Below are positions 1 through 8,543 of a DNA stretch of 64,000 nt, piece by piece (positions within the stretch are counted from its first letter, which is position 1; each line of letters begins with the position of its first letter). Position numbers and translations under genes: made by a program. The DNA is taken from contig CAVQRN010000002.1 in assembly GCA_963715255.1 (NCBI GenBank), positions 310,001 to 374,000 of the forward strand. The letters are read 5' to 3'. Below the pieces are notes generated by a model that was not told the DNA's origin, did no database searches, and saw only the letters and a program-made list of their open reading frames with translations. This DNA is from JAHEEL01 sp963715255. GTDB taxonomy: Bacteria > Actinomycetota > Acidimicrobiia > Spongiisociales > UBA5794.

Positions 1-283
1 CACGGAGCCGAGGACCGAGGAACGGCAGCGGATGCGGCGCCCCGAAGAGGATCGCGTCGGGAGCGAACGCGACGGCGCGCTCCTCGACCCAGTCGGCGAC
101 GGACGGCGTCGGCCACATGAACGTCGATTCATGTCGACTGATCCGATCATCGGGTTCGGCACCTGCATCGGCGGGAGCGATGACGTGGTACTCGTCCGGG
201 TACGCGTCGACGACGTTGGCGAGATACTGCTGAATGCCTCCGGGTTTCGGGGGGTAGTCATTCGTGATGAGCAGGAGGCGCAC
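1..283 (-). CDS. GT4-family glycosyltransferase, N-terminal fragment (PimB/MgtA-like)
   Basis: Only the first 94 or so residues are inside the window; the gene continues past the left edge. Translation from a GTG at 283 begins MRLLLITNDYPPKPGGIQQYL, the classic start of GT4 (GT-B fold) glycosyltransferases, in which the PPxxGGI loop lies at the entrance to the acceptor site. The closest known types are actinobacterial mannosyltransferases such as PimB', which act on cytoplasmic-face lipids. The GTG lies 2 bases after the stop of the histidine-phosphatase gene on the same strand, so the two are probably co-transcribed. Substrate cannot be judged from this fragment. Confidence 0.8.
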   Translation of the reverse strand, partial: MRLLLITNDYPPKPGGIQQYLANVVDAYPDEYHVIAPADAGAEPDDRISRHESTFMWPTPSVADWVEERAVAFAPDAILFGAPHPLPFLGPRLR

Positions 284-285
284 GG

Positions 286-1680
286 TCAGTTTCCTAGGTG
301 GGATGCGACGTTGTACGAGGAGAGACGGAATCCCCCGTCGCCGCAGATGATCTCACTCTGCGCGGTATTGCGGGGCACCGGCAGCACGTCCCTGCCGGAG
401 AACGGAATGCCGAGCATCCCGGCCACGTAGGCTCGCGTAGCTCCACCGTGAGTAAACACTCCGATCGTCCCGTTCCCGCCGTTGGCAATGCCGTCCGCGG
501 CATGTGCGATGCGATTGCCGGTGGCGGCGAAGGTCTCACCCGTGCTTCCTCTTGGCTCGTCGAATCCGTCTCGAAAGATTCGTCGGAAGCCGTTCGGATC
601 GGCTGATCGAATCTCATCCACGGTCAGGCCTTCCCACTCCCCGAAATCGAACTCTGCGAGGTCGTCAACGATCGCGACGTCCAGCCCCTGTTGGACGGCG
701 ACAGGGGTCGCCGTGTCGAGTGCCCGGGAGGACGGGGAGGAGAAGATCGCATCGAGTGGACCCGTCGCCCGTGCAAGCGCTGCCGCCTGACGACGCCCCT
801 CCTCGGTCAACGGGGTCTCACCCCTCCCCCACCACCGATGCTCACAATTCGCCTCGGTCTGGGCGTGGCGTACGAATCTGAGTCGCGTTCCAGGTGGCCG
901 GACGACTCCACCGTCGAGATGAAGATCATCGTTGAGCACTGACACCTGAACTTTCCCACCATCGAGGCGGACGGTCGTGAGCGATGCGTTCGACGGCACG
1001 AGGATCGTCGACTGATCGTCGGCGCCGACAAGTATTCCGACAATCGTCTGGATGACTCCGCCGTGGGTCACGACAACCGCATGCTCCCCATCGCCAATGC
1101 GTGCGGCGACCGTGTCAAAGGCGTCGCGGATACGCGCCTTGAAGTCGGAGAAGCGCTCCCCTCCGTCCGGTTGGAAGTCACCCGAGCCGAACCGAACGCG
1201 GTCGACCTCGGGGTAACGCTCTCTGACGTCCTCGGGACGCATGCCATCCCATGCACCGAGATCGAACTCCCGCCACGCTGCGAGCGACTCACCGATACCG
1301 ATCGCTTCTCCGGTTGTCCTGGTCCGTCCGAGATCGGACATGACAAGAAGCGCAGCCCCGTGCCCTTCCATGCGATCACGGAGGCGCTCAATCTGAACAC
1401 GTCCACGGTCACTCAGAGGCGAGTCCGTCTGGCCTTGCCAGGTCCCGGAGATGTTGCTGACCGTCTCGGCGTGGCGTACGAGTGTGATGGTGCGAGCCAG
1501 GATGCCCCCTGCGTGGATCGACTCGGAGATTAGGGTGACTGGATGACTCCGCTGTTCGCCTCGACCGGATCGCCGCTGCCGAGCGGCGGAGCCGAAGCCG
1601 TCGTTTGGGCCCTCGTCGCAGGCGTCATCGTCGGCCTCTACCTCGTCGTCCGCCACACTCGCATCAAGTCGCGCCGACAC
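286..1680 (-). CDS. Tandem histidine phosphatase (two phosphoglycerate-mutase-like domains)
   Basis: Two complete histidine-phosphatase-superfamily domains lie head to tail. Each has its own RHx motif: LVRHAETVSN near residue 68 and FVRHAQTEAN near residue 270 of the longest frame. Each also has a second catalytic histidine late in the domain (VVTHGGVIQ and VFTHGGATR). Single-domain members are about 200 residues, so this is a duplication or fusion. Known members dephosphorylate small metabolites or phosphoproteins through a phosphohistidine; the substrate here is unknown. The first 60 residues are low-complexity and lie antisense to a small membrane-protein gene, so the real start is probably near 1500, at a CTG preceded by GGGGG. 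No ATG or GTG is available there. The gene precedes and is probably co-transcribed with the GT4 glycosyltransferase. Confidence 0.85.
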   Translation of the reverse strand: MSARLDASVADDEVEADDDACDEGPNDGFGSAARQRRSGRGEQRSHPVTLISESIHAGGILARTITLVRHAETVSNISGTWQGQTDSPLSDRGRVQIERLRDRMEGHGAALLVMSDLGRTRTTGEAIGIGESLAAWREFDLGAWDGMRPEDVRERYPEVDRVRFGSGDFQPDGGERFSDFKARIRDAFDTVAARIGDGEHAVVVTHGGVIQTIVGILVGADDQSTILVPSNASLTTVRLDGGKVQVSVLNDDLHLDGGVVRPPGTRLRFVRHAQTEANCEHRWWGRGETPLTEEGRRQAAALARATGPLDAIFSSPSSRALDTATPVAVQQGLDVAIVDDLAEFDFGEWEGLTVDEIRSADPNGFRRIFRDGFDEPRGSTGETFAATGNRIAHAADGIANGGNGTIGVFTHGGATRAYVAGMLGIPFSGRDVLPVPRNTAQSEIICGDGGFRLSSYNVASHLGN

Positions 1681-1746
1681 TACCTCGATCGTGCGAGGCG
1701 AGAAGAAGCGATACGCCGCAACGACCCGGACATGAAGGACCCGTAG
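1543..1746 (+). CDS. Small single-pass membrane protein (67 aa), unknown function
   Basis: A 67-residue frame with one clear hydrophobic helix (residues about 18-38, ending GLYLVV) followed by a basic, charged tail (RHTRIKSRRHYLDRARREEAI). That is a plausible N-out, C-in small membrane protein. No domain is recognised. It overlaps the doubtful N-terminal extension of the histidine phosphatase on the other strand; the helix-plus-positive-tail pattern is why I favour this frame there. No strong Shine-Dalgarno is seen. Confidence 0.5.
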   Translation: MTPLFASTGSPLPSGGAEAVVWALVAGVIVGLYLVVRHTRIKSRRHYLDRARREEAIRRNDPDMKDP

Positions 1747-1809
1747 ACCCCCCCGGTCCGTTGTCCGTCGTTCGTGTTGCGGAACTCGCGGACGTTGCCT
1801 GCATGGGAG

Positions 1810-2391
1810 TCATTCGCCTGAAGGGGACGAAGGATCAACCCGGCCAGCGGCGTCCGCGGCTCTGTGCTCGGTGTAGTAGTCGGCAAGACCGAGCGACGCG
1901 AACGGCAAGAGACCGCCGCTGAGCAGGCCAATCGCCGGGATCACGAACAGCATCGCGAAGGCGTACGTTGAGCCGAGCAGCACCGCAATCAGGCGAGACT
2001 GCCAGCGGGTGTTGTTGAGCTCCTTCAACGTGAGCATGCCGCCGAAACCGAATCCCATACATAGCCCAAACACCGGATTGAACAATCCGAACGGGAGAGC
2101 GACCAGCAGCCACACACCCATCGCCTTCAGCACCGCTATCGGTGCGCGTCGGCGCCCCGACAAGAAGGCCACGGCGACGAAGGTGACGGGTACCAATGCG
2201 AACCCCAGTGCAAAAACGGGGCCTGCGGCATCCGGGGTATCGGACTGAGTTGCCGCGATCGCCACGAGCAGGGAGCTGTAGCTGACCAACAGAACCATCG
2301 TGCCGATGCCGATCGCCAGCCAGGATCGCTTGTATCCCTGATCCTTCTCCGTCACGGCGCGCTGCGAAGCGGCGTCAACGCCGACGAACAA
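1810..2391 (-). CDS. Polytopic membrane protein, unknown function
   Basis: About 180-193 residues with roughly five hydrophobic segments (for example GTMVLLVSYSSLLVAIAA and FAMLFVIPAIGLLSGGLL) and a polar C-terminus. I do not recognise a family. The start is uncertain: a TTG at 2391 gives 193 residues, while a GTG at 2355 gives a start (VTEKDQGYKRSW) that leads directly into the first helix. It follows the MalG-like permease by 13 bases on the same strand, so it is probably the last gene of the sugar-transporter operon, though nothing in it shows a transport role. Confidence 0.6.
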   Translation of the reverse strand: MFVGVDAASQRAVTEKDQGYKRSWLAIGIGTMVLLVSYSSLLVAIAATQSDTPDAAGPVFALGFALVPVTFVAVAFLSGRRRAPIAVLKAMGVWLLVALPFGLFNPVFGLCMGFGFGGMLTLKELNNTRWQSRLIAVLLGSTYAFAMLFVIPAIGLLSGGLLPFASLGLADYYTEHRAADAAGRVDPSSPSGE

Positions 2392-2404
2392 TGGGTGAAC
2401 ATGC

Positions 2405-3316
2405 TCAGCCCTTGACCGAACCCGCCGTCAAGCCGCGCACGAAGTATCGCTGGAGCGACAGGAACACCACGAGCGGCAACGCCATCGTGATAAACGCTCC
2501 CGCCGTCAACAGGTGCCATGCCTGCCCACGCGAACCGTTGAGGTTGTTCAGCGCCAATGTCACCACCCGAACGTCCGGCTCGCCGCCGAGGAAGACCAAG
2601 GCAATGAGGAGGTCGTTCCAGACCCAAAGGAACTGGAAGATCGCAAAGGACGCCAACACCGGCACCGAAAGCGGCACGACGAGCTTGGTGAAGGTCTCGA
2701 ACGGCGTGGCGCCGTCGATGCTCGCCGACTCCATCATCGACGAAGGCAGTGACCCGATGTAGTTCCGCAACAGGTAGATAGCAAGCGGCAGACCGAATCC
2801 GGTGTGCGCAAGCCAAACCGCAGGGAAGGTCCCGTTGAGGTTGATCGTGGTGTAGAGGCGCAGCAGTGGGATCAGTGCCATCTGCAACGGGATCACCAAC
2901 AGCGCAACCACGACGACGAACAACCACTGCCGGCCGGGGAAGTCCATCCACGCGAACCCATAGGCGGCGAACGCGGCGATTGTGATCGGCATCACGGTGG
3001 CCGGGATCGTCACCGACAGGCTGTTGAGGAAGGAGTTGCCGAACCCTTCGGATGTCAGGACGTCGGAGTAGTTCGACAGTGTCCACTCGTTGGATCCGAG
3101 ATTGGAGAACACCGTCCACCAGCCATTTGCGTTGACAGCTTCCGGGGGACGGAATGAGCTGATCAAGACCCCCACGGTGGGGATGATCCAGATGATGATG
3201 ATGATCAGGATTACCAGTTTCACGGGCCAGAGGTGGAAGACTCGCTTCCAGAATCCAGGCTTCTTCGCGGCGGAAGCGCTCTCGGTCCGCGTCGTCTCCG
3301 CAGTGGACGTTGTCAT
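2405..3316 (-). CDS. Carbohydrate ABC transporter permease, MalG/AglG type
   Basis: A 303-residue inner-membrane permease of the CUT1 (oligosaccharide) class. The cytoplasmic EAA loop that docks on the ATPase is visible at about residues 196-215 (SASIDGATPFETFTKLVVPL). Several transmembrane helices flank it, and the C-terminus SLQRYFVRGLTAGSVKG is typical of MalG-like subunits. The start codon overlaps the stop of the MalF-like gene by 4 bases (ATGA), so translation is coupled. No ATP-binding subunit is encoded nearby; as in many Gram-positives, a shared MsmK/UgpC-like ATPase elsewhere is likely. Similarity of the binding protein and permeases to Agl systems suggests alpha-glucosides, but this is inference. 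Confidence 0.9.
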   Translation of the reverse strand: MTTSTAETTRTESASAAKKPGFWKRVFHLWPVKLVILIIIIIWIIPTVGVLISSFRPPEAVNANGWWTVFSNLGSNEWTLSNYSDVLTSEGFGNSFLNSLSVTIPATVMPITIAAFAAYGFAWMDFPGRQWLFVVVVALLVIPLQMALIPLLRLYTTINLNGTFPAVWLAHTGFGLPLAIYLLRNYIGSLPSSMMESASIDGATPFETFTKLVVPLSVPVLASFAIFQFLWVWNDLLIALVFLGGEPDVRVVTLALNNLNGSRGQAWHLLTAGAFITMALPLVVFLSLQRYFVRGLTAGSVKG

Positions 3317-4470
3317 CGCTGGGCCTCCTGCGCTTGGAACCGGCGCACATTGAGCACCATCAACGGGGTGATGGCGACCAGCAGGACCACGGCGAGCGCT
3401 GCGCCCCTGCCTTCGTTGCCGAATGTGAAGAATTCAGTAACCATCCGCTCCGCCACCACCGAGGTGCCGAATTCGCCGGATGTCATGACATACACGATGT
3501 CGAAGACCTTCCACACGGTGATGACGATGGTGGTGAGCACCACCACGAGCGTCGACGAGATCGAGGGGATGATGACCTTCCAGAACACCTGGACTTCCTT
3601 GGCGCCGTCGATGCGGGCCGCTTCGATGATGTCGCTGGGCACCGACTTGATGCCTGCGGAGAGGATGACCATCGCAAAACCCACCTGGAGCCACACGAGG
3701 ATCACCATGAGGTAGAGATTGTTCCACGGCTCCTGAAGCAGCCACGCCACCGGTTCGAACCCGAGCCCCGTCCAGATCCCGTTGAACAAGCCGATCTGCT
3801 CGCCGAATCCTTCGGGCCGGAAGTTGTAGATGAAGCGCCACACGATCGACGCTCCAACGAAGGAGATAGCCATCGGCATGAAGATGAAGGACTTCGAGAA
3901 GGCCTCGCCCTTGCTGCCAAGTTTGTCGGCCAGCACGGCGAACAAGAGGCCGACGCCGACGGCGAACGCCGGCACGATGATCACCCACAGGAACGAGTTG
4001 CGGAGCGCCTCCAAGGTGCCCGGGTCGGTGAAGATGTCGACATAGTTGTCCCATCCGACGAAGCCTTCACCGAGATTGTTCTGGAAGCTCAGCTTCACCG
4101 TCACGACGGTGGGATAGACCAGAAAGACGCTCAGCAGGACGAGGGCCGGACCAACAAAGACGAAGGGGAGGACGAAATGCCGGTAGCGCTCAGGAAGCCG
4201 CATCACCAGCCAGTTCATCCCATAGAACAGAGCGAAGACACCGAGAACCCCGATGATGAGAGCCATCAGGACAACTACCAACCGGTTGGCGTTTTCATCG
4301 AGCAGAACCGTGCCTGCCCAGTAGAGGATGCCGAACGCGAGGACAGGCACAACAAGCGATACGCCGATGCGCATCAACTGGGTCAGGAGATTGGGACCCG
4401 GCCCCTTCCGGATCGGTTTGATGGGTCTCGTCTTCTCGACTCCCAGAGCCGCTTCGTCGATGTCGGGCAT
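3313..4470 (-). CDS. Carbohydrate ABC transporter permease, MalF/AglF type
   Basis: A 385-residue permease and partner of the MalG-like subunit. The EAA loop reads EAARIDGAKEVQVFWKVIIP in the second half. The N-terminal cytoplasmic stretch is followed by two early helices and a standard MalF core. I chose the ATG at 4470 because AAAGGAGG lies 4 bases upstream; the frame extends 12 codons further but without a ribosome site. The gene lies between a strong hairpin after the binding-protein gene and the coupled MalG start, which implies lower expression than the binding protein. Confidence 0.9.
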   Translation of the reverse strand: MPDIDEAALGVEKTRPIKPIRKGPGPNLLTQLMRIGVSLVVPVLAFGILYWAGTVLLDENANRLVVVLMALIIGVLGVFALFYGMNWLVMRLPERYRHFVLPFVFVGPALVLLSVFLVYPTVVTVKLSFQNNLGEGFVGWDNYVDIFTDPGTLEALRNSFLWVIIVPAFAVGVGLLFAVLADKLGSKGEAFSKSFIFMPMAISFVGASIVWRFIYNFRPEGFGEQIGLFNGIWTGLGFEPVAWLLQEPWNNLYLMVILVWLQVGFAMVILSAGIKSVPSDIIEAARIDGAKEVQVFWKVIIPSISSTLVVVLTTIVITVWKVFDIVYVMTSGEFGTSVVAERMVTEFFTFGNEGRGAALAVVLLVAITPLMVLNVRRFQAQEAQR

Positions 4471-4511
4471 GATCCTCCTTTCCGTTCCGTCGACGACTCT
4501 ACACAAAATGA

Positions 4512-4539
4512 AGAGGGCGGCCCAACTGGGCCGCCCTCT
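4512..4539 (-). terminator. Intra-operon hairpin between binding-protein and permease genes
   Basis: A perfect 12-bp stem (AGAGGGCGGCCC / GGGCCGCCCTCT) with a 4-base loop. Read on the minus strand it is followed by a short T-rich stretch. It lies about 25 bases after the stop of the binding-protein gene and before the MalF-like gene. Partial termination or 3' stabilisation here is a common way for ABC importers to make more binding protein than permease. Confidence 0.75.
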
Positions 4540-4563
4540 CGCTGTCGATAGGTCAGATTGTGA

Positions 4564-5934
4564 TTATGAACTCGGCCAACTGGCCTCGACGGTATCGAGC
4601 ACGTCCGTAGTCGGCGTACCACGAGTCCAATCGATCATGCCGGTCCAGAACGAGCCCTGACCCACTGCCGGTGGCATGAGGTCGGAACCGTCGAACACGA
4701 ACCCGTTGGCTCCCAGAGCGGCAGCAACGGCCTCTGCCTGCAGCTTCACCGTGTCCGTCACGTAGCAGCTATTCGGCGTGTTGGCATTGGCAGAAATCCG
4801 CTCAATGCCTGGGACGCCGGCGCCTGAAGCCTGGATGCACTGCAACGCAGGCTGTGAGAACGCCAGCAACGCTGCCGCAACCTCGGGACGGTTGTTGAAC
4901 ACCATGCCGAGCTCGCCGCCGCCCATCGCAGCAGCCGGGAGGCTGGTGTCGATGGCCGGGAAGTTGAAGAACGCAGCATCCTCACGGGGCAGCGGCTCAG
5001 GGAAGAAGTTCGCGATGAACGACGCCTGACGGTGCATCAAACAGCTCGGCGGGTCATTGAACATCGGATCCGGCGCATCACGGAAGTCGATCGCCGCAAC
5101 GCCATCGGCGCCGCCGAGGACGAAGCCCTCGCCGAACATGATCTCGCCGAACTTGTCAAAAGCAGCCGCTACCGCGGGATCGTTGAACGGGATCTCGTGC
5201 TTCGTCCACTGGTTGTAGACGTCCGCACCTGCGGTCCGGACCAAGATGTCCTCGATCCAGTCCGTGCCCGGCCAGCCGGTGGCCGCGTCGCTGCCGAGAC
5301 CGATGCACCACGGGGTGGTGCCGTCGGCGACCATCTGGGTGGACAGTGCCACCATCTCGTCCCAGGTTGTGGGGATGGCGTAGCCGGCTGCCTCGAAGGC
5401 GGGCTTGTTGTACCAAACGATGCTCTTGTAGTTCGCGTTCGTTGGGATCGAGTAGTGCTTGCCGTCGGCACACAGGCCGAGGTTCATGAAGTAGGCCCCG
5501 TGCGCAGCCTCGAGAGCCGCGATGTCCATACCCATGTCCTCGAGTGCAACGATCTCACCCGCGTCTGCGAAGACGCAGATCGAACCCGGCTGCGGTGTGA
5601 TCGCGATGTCCGGAGGGTTGCCGCCGTCGACGCGAATCCTAAGTTGCGCTTCGAAGTCGTCTGAACCCTCATAGGTGACCACGCCGCCGGTCGCCTCGTT
5701 GTAGATGTCGAACGTCTTCTGGATCGACGCTCCTTCGTCGCCGGTCGGCGCAGCAAACACCGAAACTTCGGTGCCGGTCACGTCGACGTCGGTGTATTCG
5801 TTGGTCGCGGTTGTGTCTCCGCCCCCGGCGTCTCCGCCGGCGGTCGTCGTCGTCTCCGCCTCTTCGTCGCTGCTACAGGCAGCGACGATCATGGCAAAAA
5901 CGACAAGCAACAATAGCCACTTCGCTCTCTTCAT
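4564..5934 (-). CDS. Sugar ABC transporter substrate-binding lipoprotein (AglE-like)
   Basis: A 456-residue extracytoplasmic solute-binding protein (SBP family 1). It opens MKRAKW, then a hydrophobic signal and the lipobox VAAC near residue 20, then a Thr/Gly/Asp-rich linker (EEAETTTTAGGDAGGGDTTA) that tethers the binding domain. TTWDEMVAL and the WPGTDWIEDI region resemble alpha-glucoside-binding AglE proteins. The start at 5934 has GGAGG 5 bases upstream; a TTG four codons earlier has none. It is the first gene of the importer operon, followed by a hairpin and two permeases. Substrate is inferred only. Confidence 0.9.
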   Translation of the reverse strand: MKRAKWLLLLVVFAMIVAACSSDEEAETTTTAGGDAGGGDTTATNEYTDVDVTGTEVSVFAAPTGDEGASIQKTFDIYNEATGGVVTYEGSDDFEAQLRIRVDGGNPPDIAITPQPGSICVFADAGEIVALEDMGMDIAALEAAHGAYFMNLGLCADGKHYSIPTNANYKSIVWYNKPAFEAAGYAIPTTWDEMVALSTQMVADGTTPWCIGLGSDAATGWPGTDWIEDILVRTAGADVYNQWTKHEIPFNDPAVAAAFDKFGEIMFGEGFVLGGADGVAAIDFRDAPDPMFNDPPSCLMHRQASFIANFFPEPLPREDAAFFNFPAIDTSLPAAAMGGGELGMVFNNRPEVAAALLAFSQPALQCIQASGAGVPGIERISANANTPNSCYVTDTVKLQAEAVAAALGANGFVFDGSDLMPPAVGQGSFWTGMIDWTRGTPTTDVLDTVEASWPSS

Positions 5935-6132
5935 ATAGTCCTCCAAAGACGAAGGGGAATCCCTGGTCGGCCAGGTTCGGTCCCCAGTTCCGCATTCAGC
6001 ATAACGCGTCGAGATCGGGCAAAGCCAACTCCAACAGAACGGCGGTCATCTGGCAGGTGGTCGTGATGGGTGCCCGACCACACCCGCAACCGCAGGCACT
6101 CGATCCGCCCCCCGAGGGGGAAAGCGACATCA

Positions 6133-6161
6133 GGAGGCCACGTCACCTCACGTGAGCCTCC
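6133..6161 (-). terminator. Possible hairpin terminator after hppA
   Basis: An imperfect inverted repeat, GGAGGC(C)ACGT ... ACGT(GA)GCCTCC, lies 40-65 bases beyond the hppA stop. It has a 6-nt inner loop and no clear T-run, so it could equally be Rho-assisted or a chance structure. Confidence 0.35.
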
Positions 6162-6198
6162 CAGTGCCGGATTGGGCGAGCCAACGCTTGCCGAACCC

Positions 6199-8307
6199 TC
6201 AGAACAGGCCATTCGAGACGAAGGCTGCCGCAAAGATCAGCGAGACGATCGTCATCACCTTGATGACGATGTTCATCGACGGGCCCGAGGTGTCCTTGAA
6301 CGGGTCCCCGATGGTGTCGCCGACGACGGCTGCCTTGTGAGCGTCGGACCCCTTCCCGCCGAAGGCTCCCGCCTCGATGAACTTCTTGGCGTTGTCCCAG
6401 GCACCACCGGCGTTCGCCATGTAGATGGCGAGGAGGAACCCGGAGAGCAAGGCGCCGGCGAGGAACCCACCGAGCATCTCGACGTTGATGAATCCGATGA
6501 TCAGCGGCAACGCCACGGCGAGAGAACCGGGGAGGATCATCTCCCGCAGCGACGCGCTGGTGGAGATCTCGACACACTTCTCGTAGTCGGGCTTCGCTGC
6601 CGGATCTCCCTCACGCAGACCGGGGATCTCCCTGAACTGCCGCCGTACCTCTTCGATCATCTGGTTGGCCGCTCTCCCTACCGCCTGGATGGTCTGGGCG
6701 GCGAAGAAGTACGGGAACATCGAGCCAAGGAACAGTCCCACGATCACCCAGATGTTCAGGATGTCAAGGTGCTCGATGATCGGCTCTCCTGCTGCCCTCA
6801 GCTCGACGTTCACCGACTGGATGAACGTGAAGAACAGCGCCAGAGCGGTGACCGCGGCGGATGCGATGGCGAACCCCTTCGCGACGGCTGCCGTCGTGTT
6901 TCCGACGGCATCGAGCTCATCGGTCGCCTCGCGGACCTCGGATGGCAGGTGCGCCATCTCAGCGATCCCGCCGGCGTTGTCGGCGATCGGCCCGTAGGCA
7001 TCGACCGAAACGGTGATTCCTAGCGTTGCGAGGACACCGATCGCGGCGATCGCCACACCGTAGATGCCACCCCCGTCCACGGCCAGATCACCGGCCCAGT
7101 AGGCGGCGCCCATACCGGCGGCGACAACGACGACCGAATACGCCGCAGACTTCATGCCCTCGGAGATACCGGAGAGGACGACCGTCGCAGGCCCGGTCTG
7201 TGTCTGGCGAGCGATCTCCTTCACAACCTTGTACTCATCCGAGGTGAACCACATCGAAATGCGTCCGACCAGGACTCCGACGAGCAGGCCGACGAGAACG
7301 GCGATGAAGAAGCCCCACGGGTTCTTCACTCCGTCAACACCGCCGAACATCAGCGGCGTGAGTGCGGCGACGCCGATGACGGTCAGCCCGGCAGCCGCCC
7401 ACGTGCCACGCTCGAGCGTGGCTGCGAGGCTGGCCTTGCCGGGCCTGACGAGGAACGAACCGATGATCGAGGCGAGCATTCCGATCGAGGCAATCATCAG
7501 TGGATAGAACACGGCTTGCATCGTGAATGCCTCGCCGGCCACACCGAAGACGAGCATCGCGAACACGATCGGAGCAATCAGCGATCCGACATAGGATTCG
7601 AATAGGTCGGCGCCCATGCCGGCGACGTCTCCAACGTTGTCGCCCACGTTGTCGGCGATCGTGGCCGGGTTCCTCGGATCGTCCTCCGGAATCCCGGCTT
7701 CGACCTTCCCAACGAGGTCGGCGCCGACGTCGGCCGCCTTCGTGTAGATGCCGCCACCAACGCGTGCGAACAGGGCGATCGACGACCCGCCGAGACCGAT
7801 CGCTGTGACGATGGAGACCCAATCATCGAGTTCGAGGATTTCCTTGAACAGCAAGATACCGAGGGAGAAGCCGAGCAGGCCGAGACCGGCGACGGTGAAA
7901 CCCATGACCGCTCCGCCGCGGAACGCGACCGGGAGCGCCTCTGCGGTGCCGCCGCGGCGAGCGGCCTCAGCGGTACGGGCGTTCGCCACGGTCGCGATCC
8001 GCATTCCGATGAAGCCGGCTGTTGCCGACAGCAGCGCGCCGAATACGTAGGCGATTCCGCCCCAGGGCCGACCCCACGGGAGAAGCACGGTGATCAGCAC
8101 CGTCATCAGAGCGACGAAGATTGCGATCGCCCGATACTCGCGCTTCAGGAACGCCATCGACCCCCGTCGAATGGCACCCATCAGCTCCACCATCCGGTCG
8201 TTGCCGGGATCGGCAGAGGTCACCTGACGGGCGTACACGAAGGCAAGGACCAGAGCGGCAACACCCATCGCCACGGCGATGTAGAGCCAGAGTTCCGGTT
8301 GATTCAC
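6199..8307 (-). CDS. hppA: Membrane-bound ion-translocating pyrophosphatase
   Basis: A 702-residue, roughly 16-helix integral membrane enzyme that couples PPi hydrolysis to cation pumping. The catalytic Mg-PPi site is intact: DNVGDNVGDVAGMGADLFES around residues 215-235 and a second acidic cluster, VGDTIGDPFKDTSGPS, near the C-terminus. At the potassium-determining position the sequence is GNTTAAVAKGFA, with Ala where potassium-independent enzymes have Lys, so the K+-dependent class is likely. Whether it pumps H+ or Na+ cannot be decided by eye. The start is the GTG at 8307 (MNQPELWLYIAVAMG), with GGGAG 7 bases upstream; the long frame above it is not membrane-like. It is divergent from the LCP gene. 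Confidence 0.93.
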   Translation of the reverse strand: MNQPELWLYIAVAMGVAALVLAFVYARQVTSADPGNDRMVELMGAIRRGSMAFLKREYRAIAIFVALMTVLITVLLPWGRPWGGIAYVFGALLSATAGFIGMRIATVANARTAEAARRGGTAEALPVAFRGGAVMGFTVAGLGLLGFSLGILLFKEILELDDWVSIVTAIGLGGSSIALFARVGGGIYTKAADVGADLVGKVEAGIPEDDPRNPATIADNVGDNVGDVAGMGADLFESYVGSLIAPIVFAMLVFGVAGEAFTMQAVFYPLMIASIGMLASIIGSFLVRPGKASLAATLERGTWAAAGLTVIGVAALTPLMFGGVDGVKNPWGFFIAVLVGLLVGVLVGRISMWFTSDEYKVVKEIARQTQTGPATVVLSGISEGMKSAAYSVVVVAAGMGAAYWAGDLAVDGGGIYGVAIAAIGVLATLGITVSVDAYGPIADNAGGIAEMAHLPSEVREATDELDAVGNTTAAVAKGFAIASAAVTALALFFTFIQSVNVELRAAGEPIIEHLDILNIWVIVGLFLGSMFPYFFAAQTIQAVGRAANQMIEEVRRQFREIPGLREGDPAAKPDYEKCVEISTSASLREMILPGSLAVALPLIIGFINVEMLGGFLAGALLSGFLLAIYMANAGGAWDNAKKFIEAGAFGGKGSDAHKAAVVGDTIGDPFKDTSGPSMNIVIKVMTIVSLIFAAAFVSNGLF

Positions 8308-8543
8308 AGGCAACTCCCAAGGTTGGTAGAAGGATTTCGGGGTGATTATAGATTCGGGCGGTACCGGTCCAGGTTGCCCAGCCGAAACTCCCCCTGACCC
8401 TCTCTCACCTGCCGGTTGGGCATGTGCGACCAGCGTTGCGACGGGTTCGCCATGCCGAACAACTTCCCGGTGCCTGTCGCCTGTCGTCCCGCGCGGCCCC
8501 AAGTCCGCGCGATTCGTCCGCTTCTCTCGTACGATCCCTGCCC

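Noticed and set aside
3310..4551. A 413-residue plus-strand open frame across the permease genes
   Set aside because: Composition is His/Asp/Glu/Arg-rich shadow sequence antisense to a clear MalF-like permease with EAA motif.
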